Source of the DNA: Caenimonas aquaedulcis
Lineage (GTDB): Bacteria; Pseudomonadota; Gammaproteobacteria; Burkholderiales; Burkholderiaceae_C
Reading direction: 5' to 3'
Length of the DNA stretch: 64,000 nucleotides
Assembly: GCF_015831345.1 (NCBI RefSeq)
Contig: NZ_JADWYS010000001.1
Span: 2,180,118 to 2,244,117 of the forward strand
Positions within the stretch are counted from its first letter, which is position 1. Every line of letters starts with the position of its first letter. The notes beneath the pieces were generated by a model, which worked only from the letters and a program-made list of their open reading frames with translations, was not told where the DNA came from and ran no database searches. The translations under genes and the position numbers were made by a program. Positions 1 to 8,113 of the stretch are shown here, piece after piece.

Positions 1-849
1 GTCGCCACGCCCGGGCGGCTGCTCGACCTGCTCGAGCGAAACGCACTGCGGCTGGACGCCGTCGAATCGCTCGTGCTCGACGAAGCGGATCGCCTGCTCG
101 ACCTCGGCTTCAGCGCGGAGCGCGAGCGCGTGCTCGCCGCGCTGCCCGCGAAGCGCCAGACCCTGATGTTCTCCGCAACCTTCCCGCCCCAAGTGGAGGC
201 GCTGGCCGCCAGCCTGCTGCACGAAGCGATTCGCATCGACGTGGCGACCGAGCCCGGCGCGGAGCCGGCGATCGTGCAACGCGTGATCGCGGTCGACGCG
301 AAGCGCCGCACGGAACTCCTGCGCCATCTCGTCCAGGAAGGGAAGTGGGAGCGCGTGCTGGTGTTCGTGGCGACGCGCTACGCAGTCGAACTCGTCGCGG
401 GCAAGCTGTACGACCGGGGCGTCTACGCCGTGCCGCTGCACGGCGACATGAGCCAGGGGCGGCGCACCGAGGTGCTGCAGGACTTCAAGGATGGCCGCTG
501 GGACGTGCTCGTCACCACCGACCTCGCGGCGCGCGGCATCGACATCCCGGGCCTGGCGATCGTCGTGAACTACGACCTGCCCCGCTCGCCGAACGACTAT
601 GTCCATCGCATCGGCCGCACGGGCCGCGCAGGCGCGGCGGGCATGGCGGTGAGCTTCGTGAGCGCTGCCACCGAGGCGCACTTCCGCCTCATCGAGAAGC
701 GCCAGCACATGACGCTGCCACGCGAGCAGGTGCCGGGCTTCGAACCCGTGGATATCGCTCCCGAGCCGCTGCCGGGGGCTGCAGCGGGCGGCATCAAGGG
801 CAAGCGGCCCAACAAGAAAGACAAGCTGCGCGCCGCTGGTACAAAATGA
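1..849 (+). CDS. DEAD-box ATP-dependent RNA helicase, C-terminal part (5' end outside window)
   Basis: The reading frame is open from base 1, so the start lies upstream and only 282 codons are seen. Visible motifs in order are ATPGR (motif Ib, residues 2-6 of the fragment), DEAD (27-30), SAT (58-60), TDLAARGID (motif V) and HRIGRTGRAG (motif VI, about 202-211). These give the end of RecA-like domain 1 and all of domain 2. The tail is short and lysine-rich (KGKRPNKKDK), as in RhlE-type helicases. The family unwinds short RNA duplexes in ribosome assembly or mRNA decay. The next gene starts 36 bp downstream on the same strand but is functionally unrelated. The exact subfamily cannot be fixed without the N-terminus. 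Confidence 0.93.
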   Translation, partial: VATPGRLLDLLERNALRLDAVESLVLDEADRLLDLGFSAERERVLAALPAKRQTLMFSATFPPQVEALAASLLHEAIRIDVATEPGAEPAIVQRVIAVDAKRRTELLRHLVQEGKWERVLVFVATRYAVELVAGKLYDRGVYAVPLHGDMSQGRRTEVLQDFKDGRWDVLVTTDLAARGIDIPGLAIVVNYDLPRSPNDYVHRIGRTGRAGAAGMAVSFVSAATEAHFRLIEKRQHMTLPREQVPGFEPVDIAPEPLPGAAAGGIKGKRPNKKDKLRAAGTK

Positions 850-885
850 GCCCGCCCCCGGCCCGCGGGGGTCGAAGGCAGCACC

Positions 886-2673
886 ATGAACGAAGCGCAG
901 CTCAGGCGACTGGTCGATGACGTCCACGAGGGCCGCCTCGCGCGGCGCGGCTTCATCCAGCGGATGGTGTCGCTGGGCCTGACGGCGCCCATGGCGGCGC
1001 AACTCCTCCTGAACCCCGGCGAGGCGCATGCGCAGGCGCCCGCATCCGTCTACAAGCCCACGAAACGCGGCGGCGGCGGCGCGCTGAAGTGCCTCTTCTG
1101 GCAGGGCGCGACGCTGCTCAACCCCCACTTCGCTACGGGCAACAAGGACGCGGAAGGCGCGCGCGTGTTCTACGAACCGCTCGCGGCCTACGACGCCGAG
1201 GGCCTGCTCGTGCCCGTGCTCGCCGCGCAGATCCCGTCGCGCGCGAACGGCGGCCTCGCCGCCGACGGCAAGACGGTGACCTGGAAGCTCAAGCCCGGCG
1301 TCACCTGGCACGACGGCAAGCCCTTCACCGCCGACGACTGTGTCTTCAACTGGGAGTACTCGCGCGACCCCGCGACGGCCACCACGACCGGTGGCAGCTT
1401 CACCGGCTTCAAGGCCGAGCGCGTGGACGACCTCACGCTGCGCATCACCTTCGACAAACCCTCGCCCTTCTGGTCGCGCGCGCTGTGCACGGAGTCCTTG
1501 ATCCCGAAGCATCTCTTTTCGGCCTACACCGGCGCGAAGTCGCGCGATGCGCCCGCCAACCTGAAGCCGGTCGGCACCGGCCCGTACAAGTTCGTGGACT
1601 TCAAGCCGGGCGACCTGCTGCGCGGCGCGCTCAACCCGAACTACCACATGCCCAACCGGCCGTATTTCGACACGATCGAGATCAAGGGCGGCGGCGACGC
1701 GACCTCCGCCGCGCGCGCGGTGCTGCAGACCGGCGAATACGACTACGCCTGGAACCTGCAGGTGGAAGACGAAGTGCTCAAGCGGATGGAAGACGGCGGC
1801 AAGGGCCGCGTCGTCATCACCGTCGCGGGCGACATCGAGTTCATGCAGCTCAACATGACCGACCCGTGGACGGAGGTCGACGGCGAGCGCGCGAGCATCA
1901 AGAGCAGGCACTTCGCCTTCAGCGACCTCGCCGTGCGCCAGGCGATGGCGCTGCTGGCGGACCGAAAGGGCATCCAGGACTTCATCTACGGGCGCACGGG
2001 GATCGCGACGCCCAATTACCTCAACGCGCCCTCGCGCTTTCGCTCACCGAACAACCGATTCGAATTCAACGTGGACAAGGCGAACGCGCTGCTGGAAGAC
2101 GCCGGATGGAAGAAAGGCGCGGACGGTGTGCGCGCGAAGGGCGGGCGCAAGCTCAAACTCGTGTTCCAGACGTCGGTCAACGGCATCCGCCAGAAGGAGC
2201 AGGCGGTCATCAAGCAGGCCTGCCAGAAGGCCGGCATCGACCTGGAGCTGAAGTCGGTGAGCGGCTCCGTGTTCTTCTCGACCGACCTCGCGAACCCCGA
2301 CACCAACGGCAAGTTCTGGTGCGACATGCAGATGTTCACCTCGCTCGCCGGCGCCCCCGACCCCGCCCTCTTCATGAACCGCTTCACGCGCGCCGAGATT
2401 TCGCAGAAGGCCAACAAGTGGCAGGGCCGCAACCTCGCCCGCTGGCACAGCGACGCCTACGAGAAGCTGTACGCGCAGGCCGAATCGGAGCTCGACCCCG
2501 TCAAGCGCGCCGCGATGTACATCGCGCTCAACGACCTGGTGATCCGCGACGTCGCCGTGGTTCCGCTGATCAACCGCACGCGGGTCACGGCCGCCTCCAC
2601 GAAATTGAAGCCGGTGATGAGCGGCTGGGACCTGGACTTCTCACAGCTGCACGACTGGTACCGGGAAGCCTGA
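886..2673 (+). CDS. ABC transporter substrate-binding protein, family 5 (peptide/nickel type)
   Basis: A 595-residue periplasmic solute-binding protein of the oligopeptide/dipeptide class (SBP_bac_5). The N-terminus carries a twin-arginine-like signal, ARRGFIQRM at about residues 19-27, then a hydrophobic stretch ending AHAQ, so Tat export is likely. Typical family features include the FEPLAAYD-like early segment and the WHDGKPFTADDCVFNWEY block. No permease or ATPase genes are adjacent: upstream is a helicase and downstream is a convergent methyltransferase. It is therefore an orphan binding protein whose transporter must be elsewhere. The last 33 bp overlap the 3' end of the convergent RlmN-like gene. 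The ligand is not predictable. Confidence 0.9.
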   Translation: MNEAQLRRLVDDVHEGRLARRGFIQRMVSLGLTAPMAAQLLLNPGEAHAQAPASVYKPTKRGGGGALKCLFWQGATLLNPHFATGNKDAEGARVFYEPLAAYDAEGLLVPVLAAQIPSRANGGLAADGKTVTWKLKPGVTWHDGKPFTADDCVFNWEYSRDPATATTTGGSFTGFKAERVDDLTLRITFDKPSPFWSRALCTESLIPKHLFSAYTGAKSRDAPANLKPVGTGPYKFVDFKPGDLLRGALNPNYHMPNRPYFDTIEIKGGGDATSAARAVLQTGEYDYAWNLQVEDEVLKRMEDGGKGRVVITVAGDIEFMQLNMTDPWTEVDGERASIKSRHFAFSDLAVRQAMALLADRKGIQDFIYGRTGIATPNYLNAPSRFRSPNNRFEFNVDKANALLEDAGWKKGADGVRAKGGRKLKLVFQTSVNGIRQKEQAVIKQACQKAGIDLELKSVSGSVFFSTDLANPDTNGKFWCDMQMFTSLAGAPDPALFMNRFTRAEISQKANKWQGRNLARWHSDAYEKLYAQAESELDPVKRAAMYIALNDLVIRDVAVVPLINRTRVTAASTKLKPVMSGWDLDFSQLHDWYREA

Positions 2674-3684
2674 CCCGGCTGAACGCGGCAGCGACCGCGC
2701 GCGCAACTGCCCGCAGCCGGCGTCCACATCCTGGCCCGCGGAGTCCCGCAGTTTCGTCAGCACGCCCTTGCCGTGCAGTTCGCGTGCAAGCGCCACGGCC
2801 TTCTCCCACGCGGGACGGCGAAACGGCAGGTCCGGCACGGTGTTGTACGGAATCATGTTGAGCACCGCGCGCCGGCCCTTCAGCAGCCGCACGATGCCCG
2901 CGACTTCCTCCGCCGTGTCGTTCACGCCTTCGAGCAGCGTCCACTGCACCTGCATCGGATAGCCCGTCGCGCGCGCATAGGCGTCGCCTGCTTCGACGAG
3001 GTCGTCCGGCGAGATGCGCGGGGCGCGCGGGAGCAGCTCGGCGCGCAGGTCCGCGCGCGTGGTGTGCAGCGACAGCGCGAGCGCGGGCTTCACCGGGCCT
3101 TGCGGCAGGCGCTCGAACACGCGTTCGTCGCCGACCGTGGAGAAGACGAGGTTCTTGTGCCCGATGTTGCCCACGGTGCCCAGCAGTTCGATCGCCTCCA
3201 TGACGTTCGCGAGGTTGTGCGCGGGCTCGCCCATGCCCATGAACACCACTTTCTTCACCGGCCGCAGCGTGCGGGCCAGCGCCACCTGCGCGACGATCTC
3301 TGCGCTGCCGACCTGCCGCAGCAAGCCGTCCTTGCCCGTCATGCAGAAGCGGCAGCCGACCGCGCAGCCGATCTGGCTGGACACGCACAAGCCGTCCCGC
3401 GGCAGCAGCACGCTCTCGCAGGTCTGGCCGTCGGCCAGCTGCACGAGCAGCCGCATCGAGCCGTCCTGCCCGGGATGCCGCGATGCGATACGGGCCAGGC
3501 CCGAGAGCTCGGCCTCGATCCCCGGCAGCGCGGCACGCAGCGTTTTGGGCAAAAAGTCATCGATGTCGCGCCTGCCGCTGTCCTGCGGCAGGGCCTGCGC
3601 CCACAGCCGCAGCACGCGCTGCGCGTGGCCGGGTTTGGCCCCGGCCGCACGCAGGCTCTCGCGGAAATGGCCGATCGTCGTCAT
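2641..3684 (-). CDS. RlmN/Cfr-family radical SAM RNA methyltransferase (probable paralog)
   Basis: The protein (347 aa) has the radical-SAM cluster motif CAVGCRFC with cysteines at about 107, 111 and 114. It has GMGEP, and the methyl-carrier cysteine near residue 324 in GQDVDAGCGQL, which is diagnostic of dual-specificity RlmN-type enzymes. This family methylates C2 of adenosine 2503 in 23S rRNA and A37 of some tRNAs through a methyl-cysteine intermediate. It is shorter than the usual ~370-400 aa and lacks the canonical RlmN N-terminal helices. Its neighbours are not the ndk/pilF/ispG set that normally surrounds rlmN in Burkholderiales. I therefore read it as a second copy of uncertain substrate, and leave the symbol blank. 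Confidence 0.82.
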   Translation of the reverse strand: MTTIGHFRESLRAAGAKPGHAQRVLRLWAQALPQDSGRRDIDDFLPKTLRAALPGIEAELSGLARIASRHPGQDGSMRLLVQLADGQTCESVLLPRDGLCVSSQIGCAVGCRFCMTGKDGLLRQVGSAEIVAQVALARTLRPVKKVVFMGMGEPAHNLANVMEAIELLGTVGNIGHKNLVFSTVGDERVFERLPQGPVKPALALSLHTTRADLRAELLPRAPRISPDDLVEAGDAYARATGYPMQVQWTLLEGVNDTAEEVAGIVRLLKGRRAVLNMIPYNTVPDLPFRRPAWEKAVALARELHGKGVLTKLRDSAGQDVDAGCGQLRARSLPRSAGSGFPVPVVQL

Positions 3685-3713
3685 CGCGCGAGCTTACCGC
3701 GCGCGGCGGCGGC

Positions 3714-5588
3714 TCAGGCGCCGGTGTCGAACAGGTCCGCGTGCGCGCCCATCAGCGACAGGGAGGCGATCGTCACGTTCGTCACCGCATGCGCGGCCAG
3801 CGAAGCCGCGTCGTTGCCGGCGAGGTCCTGGATTGCGCGCGTGTCGTTGCCGGAGGTCGGGTCGGTGTACGCCACGGTGACGACCTGGCCGTTCGTCGCG
3901 GCCGTCGTCAGCGTGAGGGACACTGTCTTGGCGGCGGCGTTGACGCTCACCGCGGTCACCAGGTCGACGACGCCCGCCACCTTCACCGCGAAAAAGCCCG
4001 GCAGCGGCGCGTGGCTGCCCACGCCGTCGAGGTTCGTTGCATCGGTGTAGGTCATGACCAGCGTCGCGCCGTTGACCGACGCGCTCGCGAACACCGGCTT
4101 GGCGGTGTCGGGCGTGTCGTTCGTCACGGCGGTGGCCGGCAGCGTCGCCGCGTCGTTGCCTGCGACGTCCTGCAGCGCGTGCCTGTCGTTGCCGCCGGTC
4201 GGGTCGGTGTAGGCGACGGTCACGGCGTCGCCGAACTCCGCCGCGCTCGCGAGCGTCAACGTCACGGTGCCGTCGGCGGCGTCGACGTGCAGCGAATCCA
4301 CGGCGACGGCCGAGCCCCCCACGTTCACCGCGAAAGCGGTGGGCAAGGGTGCGCCATCGGCATCCAGCGCATGCTTTTCGATGTAGCTGAGCACGAGCGT
4401 GTCGCCCACGATCGTGGCTTCGTCGAACACCGGCGCGGTCGTGTCCACGGTGATGTTGTCGACGTCGGTGGCGGCGAGCGTCGGCGCGTCGTTGCCCAGG
4501 GTGTCCTGCAGGGCGGCCGCATCGTCCGCGTTGCTGGGGTCGTGGTAGGCGATGGTGACTTCCTGCGCGTCCGTCACGGGGGCAGCGAGCAGGAGGATCA
4601 CTTCGTTCGCGGGCGGATTCACCTGCACTTCGCTGATCGCGACAGCCACGCCGTCCACCTTCACGGTGAACGCGCCCACGAGAGGCGGGTGCTCGACGTC
4701 GAGCTGGCCTGCGTCGTCGTAGGTCATGACGAGCACGTTGCCGTCGATGTTGGCGGAGACGAATTCCGGACCGGTCGTGTCGGGCACCTCGACGGTGTTG
4801 TTGGTCACCGCGGTGGCGGCGAGGCTCGCCGCGTCGTTGCCCACCGAGTCCTGGATCGCCTTGGCGTCATCCGCGGCCGTCGGGTCGGTGTACGCCACGG
4901 TGACGGCATCGCCGAACAGCACGGCCTTGGCGAGCGTGAGCGTCACGGTGTGCGCGGCCGAATCGACGGCCACGGTCTGCACCGCGCGCGCCGCGCCCTT
5001 CACCGTGACCGCGAAGTTGGCCGCGACCGGGCCGTTCACCGCATCGAGCCCGTTCAGGTCGGCGTAATGCAGCACCAGCGTCGCACCGTCGACGTCGGCG
5101 CCCTGGAACACAGGCGCATGCAGGGCGTCCTGCAATTGCTCGAGCGACGAGCCGCTCAGCGCGTCGTTGACGGAGAACTCGCGCGCGATGTCGGTCCAGT
5201 GCTTCCACTGGGCGAGCGTCGCGCCCCAGGTCGGGTTGTCCGCGGGTACGTTCTCGAGCGCCTGCAGTGCTTCCAGCACCACCTGGCCGGCGGGCACGCC
5301 ATGGTCGATGCGGTCGGCCATCCAGTTGAGCGCCCACAGGTGCGCGGGCTCGTTCACCGTGAAGCCGGGGATGAACTTGGAGAGGAAGGCATTCGCGAAC
5401 GCGTAGCCGCCCTGGTCGGTCGGGTAGAGCGTCCTGAAATAGGTGGACTGCCCCAGGTCGATCGCGAGCTGGAGTTCGCCACGGGCGTTCAGCTGCAGGA
5501 CGAGGGGGTCGAGGAAGGACTTGCCCGGCGCGGCGCCGAACATGCCTGTGACGAGTTCAAGAACGATTTCCTGGCTGGTCGTTGCCAT
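3714..5588 (-). CDS. Secreted repeat protein with four SWM-type repeats
   Basis: A 624-residue acidic, low-cysteine protein. Residues 1-150 form an alpha-helical module containing GQSTYFRTLYPTDQGGYAFAN. Four tandem ~110-residue beta-rich repeats follow at about 158-265, 270-380, 381-492 and 493-606. Each ends with a version of VTVAYTDPT..NDARAIQD..GNDAASL. This resembles the SWM/SwmB repeat first seen in a cyanobacterial swimming-associated surface protein, and bacterial Ig-like adhesin repeats. There is no Sec signal, which suits type I (RTX-type) export, but no secretion genes are nearby. It is probably an extracellular or surface protein. It starts divergently from the ECF41 sigma gene. 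Function is otherwise unknown. Confidence 0.78.
   Translation of the reverse strand: MATTSQEIVLELVTGMFGAAPGKSFLDPLVLQLNARGELQLAIDLGQSTYFRTLYPTDQGGYAFANAFLSKFIPGFTVNEPAHLWALNWMADRIDHGVPAGQVVLEALQALENVPADNPTWGATLAQWKHWTDIAREFSVNDALSGSSLEQLQDALHAPVFQGADVDGATLVLHYADLNGLDAVNGPVAANFAVTVKGAARAVQTVAVDSAAHTVTLTLAKAVLFGDAVTVAYTDPTAADDAKAIQDSVGNDAASLAATAVTNNTVEVPDTTGPEFVSANIDGNVLVMTYDDAGQLDVEHPPLVGAFTVKVDGVAVAISEVQVNPPANEVILLLAAPVTDAQEVTIAYHDPSNADDAAALQDTLGNDAPTLAATDVDNITVDTTAPVFDEATIVGDTLVLSYIEKHALDADGAPLPTAFAVNVGGSAVAVDSLHVDAADGTVTLTLASAAEFGDAVTVAYTDPTGGNDRHALQDVAGNDAATLPATAVTNDTPDTAKPVFASASVNGATLVMTYTDATNLDGVGSHAPLPGFFAVKVAGVVDLVTAVSVNAAAKTVSLTLTTAATNGQVVTVAYTDPTSGNDTRAIQDLAGNDAASLAAHAVTNVTIASLSLMGAHADLFDTGA
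3771..5117 (-). repeat. Four tandem ~110-codon SWM-type repeats inside the surface protein gene
   Basis: The repeats are visible in both protein and DNA. The segment encoding VTVAYTDPT recurs near 3850-3890, 4190-4230, 4535-4560 (diverged) and 4880-4910. The fourth repeat (C-terminal) and the first share the closest ends, while the second is the most diverged (HDPSNADD in place of TDPT). Confidence 0.75.
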
Positions 5589-5689
5589 GTGGGATTCCCT
5601 GGGAATGAAACGAATCGGCCACTGTAGACGAACTCGGCAGTGGTGTCACCGCTTGTTACAGACGCACCCGGGCGGCGTAGGATGGGCGA

Positions 5690-5716
5690 TGTCACAAACG
5701 CGGGCACTTGCGCGTC
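5690..5716 (+). promoter_or_regulatory. ECF41-type promoter upstream of the sigma factor gene
   Basis: TGTCACA at 5690-5696 and CGTC at 5713-5716 are separated by 16 bp. This matches the TGTCACA / CGTC motif described for ECF41 sigma factors. It sits directly before the sigma gene, so autoregulation is likely. The expected transcription start, about 6-9 nt past CGTC, falls at or next to the ATG at 5725. Confidence 0.8.
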
Positions 5717-5724
5717 TTCGTTCC

Positions 5725-6600
5725 ATGAGCACCGAACCCGACCCTTTCGCGGCGTTGCGCCCCCGCCTCTTCGGCATCGCCTACCGGATGCTCGGCACGC
5801 GTGCCGATGCGGAAGACGTGTTGCAGGACGCCTGGCTGCGCTGGAGCCGCGCGGACGCCGGCGAATTGAAGTCGCCGGAGGCCTGGCTGGTGACGGTGGT
5901 GACGCGCCTTTCCATCGACCGGCTGCGTGCCGCGAAGACGGAGCGCGCGGCCTACACCGGCTGGTGGCTGCCCGAGCCGCTCGTGGCCGAACTGGACGAG
6001 AACACGCCCGAATCCGCGGCCGAACTGGCGAGCGACGTGTCCGTCGCGCTGATGTTCGTGCTGGAGCGCCTCTCGCCCGAAGAGCGCGCGGCCTTCCTGC
6101 TGCGGCAGGTGTTCGATCACGACTATGCGGAGATCGCGTCGCTGCTCGGCAAGACCGAGGCCGCCTGCCGCCAGATCGTGCACCGGGCGACCGGGCGCGT
6201 GCAGCAGGAACGCCCGCGTTTCGACGTGCCGCGCGAGGCGCATCGCCGCGTGCTGGAGAAATTCATGGCGGCCGCGCGCAGCGGCGAGCGCAGCGCGATC
6301 CGCGCGATGCTGGCGGAAAACGTCGAGCTCGTGGGCGACGGCGGTGGCAAGGCGAGCGCCTTCGCGCAGGTGATGCGCGGTGCCGACCGTCTCGCGAACC
6401 TGTTCCTGGCCAGCGCCCTGCGCATGGGCGACCGGCTGGTCTACCGCATCGCCACCATCAACGGGCAGCCCGGCCTGGTGCGCTACTTCGACGGGCAGGT
6501 CGAGTCCGTCCTGAGCTGCGAGACCGATGGCGAGCGCGTCGTGGGCATCTATGCCATGCGCAACCCGGACAAGCTCGCAGGCGTGCCGCCGCTGCACTGA
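5725..6600 (+). CDS. ECF41-family RNA polymerase sigma factor
   Basis: The protein (291 aa) has sigma region 2 at about 8-75 (RLFGIAYRMLGTRADAEDVLQDAW) and region 4 at about 110-160 (ERLSPEERAAFLLRQVFDHDY). It also has the C-terminal SnoaL-like extension typical of ECF41. The two diagnostic extension motifs are present: DGGGK at 205-209 and NPDKL at 280-284. In this group the extension replaces a separate anti-sigma factor and tunes activity. I chose ATG 5725 because upstream extensions have no family similarity and would span the promoter. There is no Shine-Dalgarno sequence before it and the promoter abuts it, so the mRNA may be leaderless. The target gene follows at 6696. Confidence 0.93.
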   Translation: MSTEPDPFAALRPRLFGIAYRMLGTRADAEDVLQDAWLRWSRADAGELKSPEAWLVTVVTRLSIDRLRAAKTERAAYTGWWLPEPLVAELDENTPESAAELASDVSVALMFVLERLSPEERAAFLLRQVFDHDYAEIASLLGKTEAACRQIVHRATGRVQQERPRFDVPREAHRRVLEKFMAAARSGERSAIRAMLAENVELVGDGGGKASAFAQVMRGADRLANLFLASALRMGDRLVYRIATINGQPGLVRYFDGQVESVLSCETDGERVVGIYAMRNPDKLAGVPPLH

Positions 6601-6612
6601 AGCACCCGGGGT

Positions 6613-6639
6613 TGTCACAAGCGCGAGCGTCGGCGCGTC
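6613..6639 (+). promoter_or_regulatory. ECF41-type promoter upstream of the carboxymuconolactone decarboxylase-family gene
   Basis: TGTCACA at 6613-6619, a 16-bp spacer, then CGTC at 6636-6639. Motif and spacing are identical to the promoter before the sigma gene at 5690. A transcript starting near 6646 would have a ~50-nt leader with the ribosome-binding site GAAAGG at 6681-6686. Confidence 0.82.
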
Positions 6640-6695
6640 TTGTTCGTATCGGAGGCCGCACGGTGCGGCTTCCGCAACACGAAAGGCATCCCATC

Positions 6696-7151
6696 ATGAC
6701 GACGCTCCACGCACGCCTCCCCTATTTCCAGCTCGCGCCCAAGGCCTTCCAGGGCATGCTGAACGTCTCCGCCGCCGTGCGCCGCGACCTGCTCGGCGCG
6801 CGCCTGACCGACCTCGTCTTCCTGCGCGTCTCGCAGATCAACGGCTGCGCCTACTGCATCGACATGCACTGGCGCGACCTGGTCAAGCTCGACGCCGACC
6901 CGCGCCACCTCAACACCGTGGCGGGCTGGCGCGAGTCGCCCTTCTTCAGCGACCGCGAACGGGCCGCGCTGAACTGGGCAGAGGCGGTGACCTCGCGCTC
7001 GCACCACGCCACGAACGATGAAGAGTTCGCGCGGCTCAGGACGCAGTTCAGCGACGAGGAGATCGCCGAACTGGGCTTCGCGATCTCGGTCATCAACGCA
7101 TGGAACCTCTTGAACCTGGGCTTCCGCAACCCGGTCCCCGGGAAAGCCTGA
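6696..7151 (+). CDS. Carboxymuconolactone decarboxylase / AhpD-family protein (ECF41 target)
   Basis: A 151-residue, all-helical protein of the CMD/AhpD fold. It has the redox pair C51-A-Y-C54 and H58 (INGCAYCIDMH), the arrangement of AhpD-like alkylhydroperoxidases. Such proteins use a CxxC plus His relay to reduce peroxides. Many ECF41 loci contain exactly this family (or an oxidoreductase or epimerase) as the single regulated gene, and the ECF41 promoter at 6613-6639 supports that here. ATG 6696 is chosen from the purine-rich GAAAGG nine bases upstream. The physiological peroxide or substrate is unknown. Confidence 0.9.
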   Translation: MTTLHARLPYFQLAPKAFQGMLNVSAAVRRDLLGARLTDLVFLRVSQINGCAYCIDMHWRDLVKLDADPRHLNTVAGWRESPFFSDRERAALNWAEAVTSRSHHATNDEEFARLRTQFSDEEIAELGFAISVINAWNLLNLGFRNPVPGKA

Positions 7152-7182
7152 GCCGGCCACGTGCGCGGGGCGACAATGCCCC

Positions 7183-8094
7183 ATGCACTTCCAGCCCCTT
7201 CTCGACGACATCGCCGCCACGCTGCGCCCCGAGCTGGGCCGCGGCGGCCAGGTGGCGAGCTACATCCCCGCGCTCGCCCGCGTGCCCGCGGCGCAGTTCG
7301 GCATCGCCCTGCGCACCTGCGACGGCGAGGAGGCGCAGGCCGGCGACAGCGGCACGCCGTTTTCCATCCAGAGCATCTCCAAGCTGTTCTCGCTCGCCCT
7401 GGCCATGCGCGAACTGGGCGACACCCTCTGGGAGCGCATCGGCCGCGAGCCGTCGGGCAACCCGTTCAACTCCCTGGTGCAACTCGAGGCGGAGCACGGC
7501 ATCCCGCGCAACCCCTTCATCAATGCCGGCGCCCTGGCCGTCACGGACAGGCTCGTGAGCCGGTGCGACGCGAAGGCCCGGATGCTGGCGCTGCTCTCCA
7601 GCCTGTGCGGCGAGCCGGTGGGCTTCGACGCGGAGGTGGCCGCGTCCGAGGCGGCGACGGGCTTTCGCAACGTGGCGCTCGCCAACTTCATGAAGAGCTT
7701 CGGCCGCATCGACAACGACGTGGGGCCCGTCCTCGATGCGTACTTCCATGATTGCGCGATCACGATGAGCTGCGTGCAGCTCGCGCGCGCGGCGGGCTTC
7801 CTGTGCCGCGACGGCGCGCATCCGTACACGGGCGAGCCGGTGCTCAACGAACGCCAGACGCGCCGCGTCAACGCGCTGATGCTGACCTGCGGCACCTACG
7901 ACGCGGCCGGCGAGTTCGCCTTTCGCATCGGGCTGCCATGCAAGAGCGGCGTCGGGGGCGGCATCGTGGCCGTCGTGCCAGACCGGCTCACGCTGTGCGT
8001 GTGGTCGCCGGCGCTGGAGCCGAGCGGCAATTCCCTGCTGGGCATGAAGGCGCTGGAGCTCTTTGCGGCGAAGACGGGCTTGTCGATTTTCTGA
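7183..8094 (+). CDS. glsA: Glutaminase A
   Basis: 303 aa, the usual length for serine-dependent beta-lactamase-fold glutaminases that hydrolyse L-glutamine to glutamate and ammonia in the cytoplasm. The nucleophile motif S64-I-S-K67 is present in PFSIQSISKLFSL. The family blocks GREPSGNPFNS, NPFINAGAL, YFHDCAITM and KSGVGGGI are also present. It lies 31 bp after the CMD gene on the same strand and 19 bp before a cupin gene, so it may share transcripts. No regulatory element specific to it was seen. Confidence 0.95.
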   Translation: MHFQPLLDDIAATLRPELGRGGQVASYIPALARVPAAQFGIALRTCDGEEAQAGDSGTPFSIQSISKLFSLALAMRELGDTLWERIGREPSGNPFNSLVQLEAEHGIPRNPFINAGALAVTDRLVSRCDAKARMLALLSSLCGEPVGFDAEVAASEAATGFRNVALANFMKSFGRIDNDVGPVLDAYFHDCAITMSCVQLARAAGFLCRDGAHPYTGEPVLNERQTRRVNALMLTCGTYDAAGEFAFRIGLPCKSGVGGGIVAVVPDRLTLCVWSPALEPSGNSLLGMKALELFAAKTGLSIF

Positions 8095-8113
8095 GGCGCG
8101 CTACAGTGCCGCC

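Noticed and set aside
850..885. GC-rich hairpin after the helicase stop as a terminator
   Set aside because: CCCCC and GGGGG can pair, but no T-run follows and the next gene starts at once, so it is not supported as a terminator.
5654..5679. A second ECF41-like promoter (TGTTACA, then CGTA) upstream of the sigma gene
   Set aside because: Two mismatches from the core motifs and a 15-bp spacer instead of 16. The better element at 5690-5716 explains the gene.
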